A DNA stretch of 33,804 nt from assembly GCF_001598415.1 (NCBI RefSeq), contig NZ_BCYX01000040.1, forward strand, positions 1-33,804, written 5' to 3'. Source of the DNA: Sphingomonas mali NBRC 15500 (GTDB taxonomy: Bacteria; Pseudomonadota; Alphaproteobacteria; Sphingomonadales; Sphingomonadaceae). A model generated the notes under the pieces. It was given only the letters and a program-made list of their open reading frames with translations, was not told where the DNA came from and did no database searches. The translations under genes were made by a program, and so were the position numbers. Below are positions 31,680 through 33,804 of this stretch, one piece after another. Numbering within the stretch: the first letter of the stretch is position 1; each line of letters opens with the position of its first letter.

Positions 31680-33707
31680 ATGTCGATTTCCACCAACGTC
31701 CTCACGATCACCGACAATTCCGGGACGATCACCTCGATGACCTATGTCGCCAATTCGGCGACCGTCACATCGGGAGAAGACAGCTCGCCCCCGCCGACCG
31801 TCCAGAAGAACGGCAGCGTCTTCACGATCACGTTCGTTTGCGATCGCAAGAAATCCACTCCCGTGGCGACGGCCTTCAATAACAATTGCAACAATAACAG
31901 CCTCAACGCTTACGCCGCATCGGGCGGCGGGGGCCTGCCCAAGGAGCTCAATTTCTTCTTCCAGCTGGAGCTCCAGGTCACCACCGCCAGCGGATCAGGC
32001 AGCGCGATCCTCAATATCGGCCAGGGCAGCTACGGCCTGACCAACAATTGGTGGCTCGGTGGATCGATCGTCAACAGCAGCCAGCCCGGCCTCAACATAC
32101 CGGTCAACAACGGCGCGTCGAAGCTGAACCTGCCGCTGTCGGGCACCAACAGCAGCTTCGTGGTCGCGGCGGGCACGGTGAAGCCCTCTTATCCGATCAG
32201 CCGCATCTTCGTGCTGATGCTGGAGAACCATTCGTTCGACAACATGTTCGCCTTGTCAGGGATTCCCGGAATTATCGCGGCGACGACCAGCAACAGCAAC
32301 ATCTATAACGGCACGACCTATTATGTAGGCGGCGGCGCGCCGTCGAGCATGCCGACCGATCCGGGGCACGAATTCCCCGACGTGGTCGAGCAATTGGGCG
32401 GCGCCGGCGCCACGTATCCGGTCAATGGGCCCTATCCTACCATCGACAATTCCGGTTTCGCCGCGAACTATGCCACCACCAAAACCGAGGGGTCACCGCC
32501 GGCGCCAGATAAGATCGGCGACATCATGCTATGTTTCGATACCGCGACCGATTTGCCGGTGGCCTATCAGCTCGCGACCAGTTTCGTGCTGTGTGACCAA
32601 TGGTTCTCGTCGCTGCCGGGGCCGACCTGGCCGAACCGTTTCTTCCTCCATGGCGCGTCGTCCAACGGCCTCGATCACAGTCCGACCGACGGCGAGATGG
32701 GCAAATGGGAGCTGGCCGACGGCTTCACCTATCTGCACGGATCGATTTTCGACGCGCTGAACAATGACGGCGTTTCCTACCGGCTCTATCACGATACCAA
32801 CGGACCGCTTTCCGGGGACATCCCGCAGGTCGCCTCGCTCAAGAATATCTTCCTGACCGAGGTGCATTCGGTGAACAATTTGGCGAAGGACCTGTCCGGG
32901 GATTATCCATATCAATATACGTTCATCGAGCCCAATTACGGCAACATCGTCAACGGCTCGTACGAAGGCGGATCGTCGCAGCACCCGATGGACGGAGTCA
33001 CCGGCGGCGAGGCTCTGATCAAGACCGTCTACGAAGCGATCCGCAACTCGCCGTTATGGTATGAGAGCCTGTTGATCATCACCTATGACGAGCACGGCGG
33101 CTTCTATGACTCGGTGGCGCCCGGCACCGCCCCGCCGCCGAATGATGGCAGCTCGAATACGCCGGGGGCGAAGGACAGCCTGAGCGATTTCGGCTTTACC
33201 TTCGACAAATATGGCGTGCGGGTACCGGCGATCATCGTCTCGCCCTGGGTACAGGCCGGCGGCGTCGACCACACGATCTACGATCACGGCTCCGCGCTGG
33301 CGACGATCGAACAGGTGTTCGGTGTCCTGCCGCTGACGGCGCGCGACAAGGCCGCCAACAGCGTCCTGGGCTTGCTGCAGAGCAGCGCGCGGACCAATTG
33401 CCCGACCACGCTCAACGATCCGGCGCCGCTGCCCGCCGCCGTTGCCGCCAGCCTGGCGACCGGCGCGGAAGCGCTCGACGCCACAGCCCTGATCCCCGAA
33501 CGCGACAATCTGCATGGGCTGCTGGCGATCATGCTCAAGACCAAATACGAACTGTCCGACAGGTCCGAAGCAACCAAGGCGGCGCTCTATGCCGAATTCA
33601 GGGCGATCAAGACCCGCGGACGCGCGGCAGCCTATATCGAGGAAGTGATGACCGAGGTCGAAGCGATCAGGGCCGCACGCAACGCCGCACCCCCGGACAC
33701 GAACTGA
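31680..33707 (+). CDS. Phosphoesterase of the phospholipase C/acid phosphatase A family with an extra N-terminal domain
   Basis: The 675-residue protein has an N-terminal beta domain (1-170) homologous to the preceding gene's product, then a PF04185-type catalytic domain from about 175. Signature parts: MLENHSFDNMF (E182, N183), QWFSSLPGPTWPNRFFLHG, ITYDEHGGFYD (D470, E471, H472), VPAIIVSPWVQ and VDHTIYDHGS (D530, H531, D535, H536). These are the expected metal and phosphate ligands, so it should hydrolyse phosphate esters, perhaps of phospholipids. No Tat or Sec signal is visible, although relatives are normally exported. The helical C-terminus (SEATKAALYAEFRAIKTRGR) is lineage-specific. The ATG at 31680 follows AAGGAATT. 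Confidence 0.9.
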   Translation: MSISTNVLTITDNSGTITSMTYVANSATVTSGEDSSPPPTVQKNGSVFTITFVCDRKKSTPVATAFNNNCNNNSLNAYAASGGGGLPKELNFFFQLELQVTTASGSGSAILNIGQGSYGLTNNWWLGGSIVNSSQPGLNIPVNNGASKLNLPLSGTNSSFVVAAGTVKPSYPISRIFVLMLENHSFDNMFALSGIPGIIAATTSNSNIYNGTTYYVGGGAPSSMPTDPGHEFPDVVEQLGGAGATYPVNGPYPTIDNSGFAANYATTKTEGSPPAPDKIGDIMLCFDTATDLPVAYQLATSFVLCDQWFSSLPGPTWPNRFFLHGASSNGLDHSPTDGEMGKWELADGFTYLHGSIFDALNNDGVSYRLYHDTNGPLSGDIPQVASLKNIFLTEVHSVNNLAKDLSGDYPYQYTFIEPNYGNIVNGSYEGGSSQHPMDGVTGGEALIKTVYEAIRNSPLWYESLLIITYDEHGGFYDSVAPGTAPPPNDGSSNTPGAKDSLSDFGFTFDKYGVRVPAIIVSPWVQAGGVDHTIYDHGSALATIEQVFGVLPLTARDKAANSVLGLLQSSARTNCPTTLNDPAPLPAAVAASLATGAEALDATALIPERDNLHGLLAIMLKTKYELSDRSEATKAALYAEFRAIKTRGRAAAYIEEVMTEVEAIRAARNAAPPDTN

Positions 33708-33716
33708 GCCGGCGAT

Positions 33717-33740
33717 GCCCCCTCTCCGCCGGGAGGGGGC
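33717..33740. terminator. Hairpin between convergent genes at the right edge
   Basis: Arms GCCCCCTC (33717-33724) and GAGGGGGC (33733-33740) enclose an 8-nt loop. It lies 9 bp after the phosphoesterase stop and 9 bp after the stop of the convergent gene, so it could serve both strands. No T-tract is present. Confidence 0.55.
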
Positions 33741-33749
33741 CGCCTAGCG

Positions 33750-33804
33750 TCAGGCCCTTGCTCCGTCCGCCACGCTCGCATCGTTATAGCGCAGCGCCTT
33801 CAAG
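33750..33804 (-). CDS. 3' end of a gene cut by the window edge
   Basis: The minus strand gives an open frame of 17 codons ending LKALRYNDASVADGARA and a TGA at 33750-33752. The sequence looks like coding sequence of the core genome and the hairpin beyond the stop fits a gene end. It is too short to identify. Confidence 0.4.
   Translation of the reverse strand, partial: LKALRYNDASVADGARA

Overview
The window looks like a high-GC alphaproteobacterial chromosome, most likely a sphingomonad. This is inferred from codon use, from the DUF736 / ParB-like / NTase-HEPN / DUF3363-relaxase backbone, and from the conserved housekeeping block at the right. No rRNA or other species-level marker is present. 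The sequence falls into two parts that meet at a tRNA-Gln(UUG) gene (24967-25041, minus).

Left part (1 to about 24966), accessory: this reads as an integrated, mobilizable genomic island. A P4-type tyrosine integrase (23563-24795) lies beside the 3' end of the tRNA, the classical place for such an element to insert. Behind it are two tandem alpA-like regulators (one damaged) and the C-terminal stump of a second, unrelated integrase, so the site appears to have been used more than once. Further left is an Rhs cassette read right to left: a YD-repeat/Calx-beta exported protein, a first Rhs protein, a second Rhs protein with the core motif and an AT-rich variable tip, a small three-helix membrane protein and a small exported protein. 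The first three genes overlap by 4 bp at ATGA and GTGA junctions. An IS110/IS1111-family element (about 13751-15253) follows. Its right non-coding end has a long-range 20-nt stem, which makes it a candidate guide (bridge/seek) RNA. Next is the mobilization backbone: ParB-like protein, sigma-region-4-like protein, NTase-HEPN protein, DUF736, a small hypothetical protein with its own terminator, DUF3363 relaxase, ribbon-helix-helix protein and HTH protein. No coupling protein or type IV secretion gene follows. Their usual place is taken by a 1468-residue protein with an N-terminal STAND/NACHT-like NTPase, a long helical middle and a C-terminal PD-(D/E)xK-like site, a strong candidate for an anti-phage defence protein.

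Right part (25042 to 33804), core-like: branched-chain aminotransferase (ilvE), a divergent MarR regulator, then the minus-strand genes proC, ybjN-like, ubiK, tspO and tlyA, and a divergent RBBP9-type hydrolase. The end holds a pair of plus-strand genes: a 167-residue protein, then a 675-residue phospholipase C/acid phosphatase-like phosphoesterase whose N-terminal domain is a paralogue of that whole small protein. Neither has a signal peptide. The last bases carry the 3' end of a convergent gene.

The items most worth a second look are the STAND-nuclease protein, the Calx-beta/Rhs operon with its variable tip, the candidate guide RNA of the IS element, and the duplicated-domain phosphoesterase pair. 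All identifications come from reading the sequence; no database search was possible.
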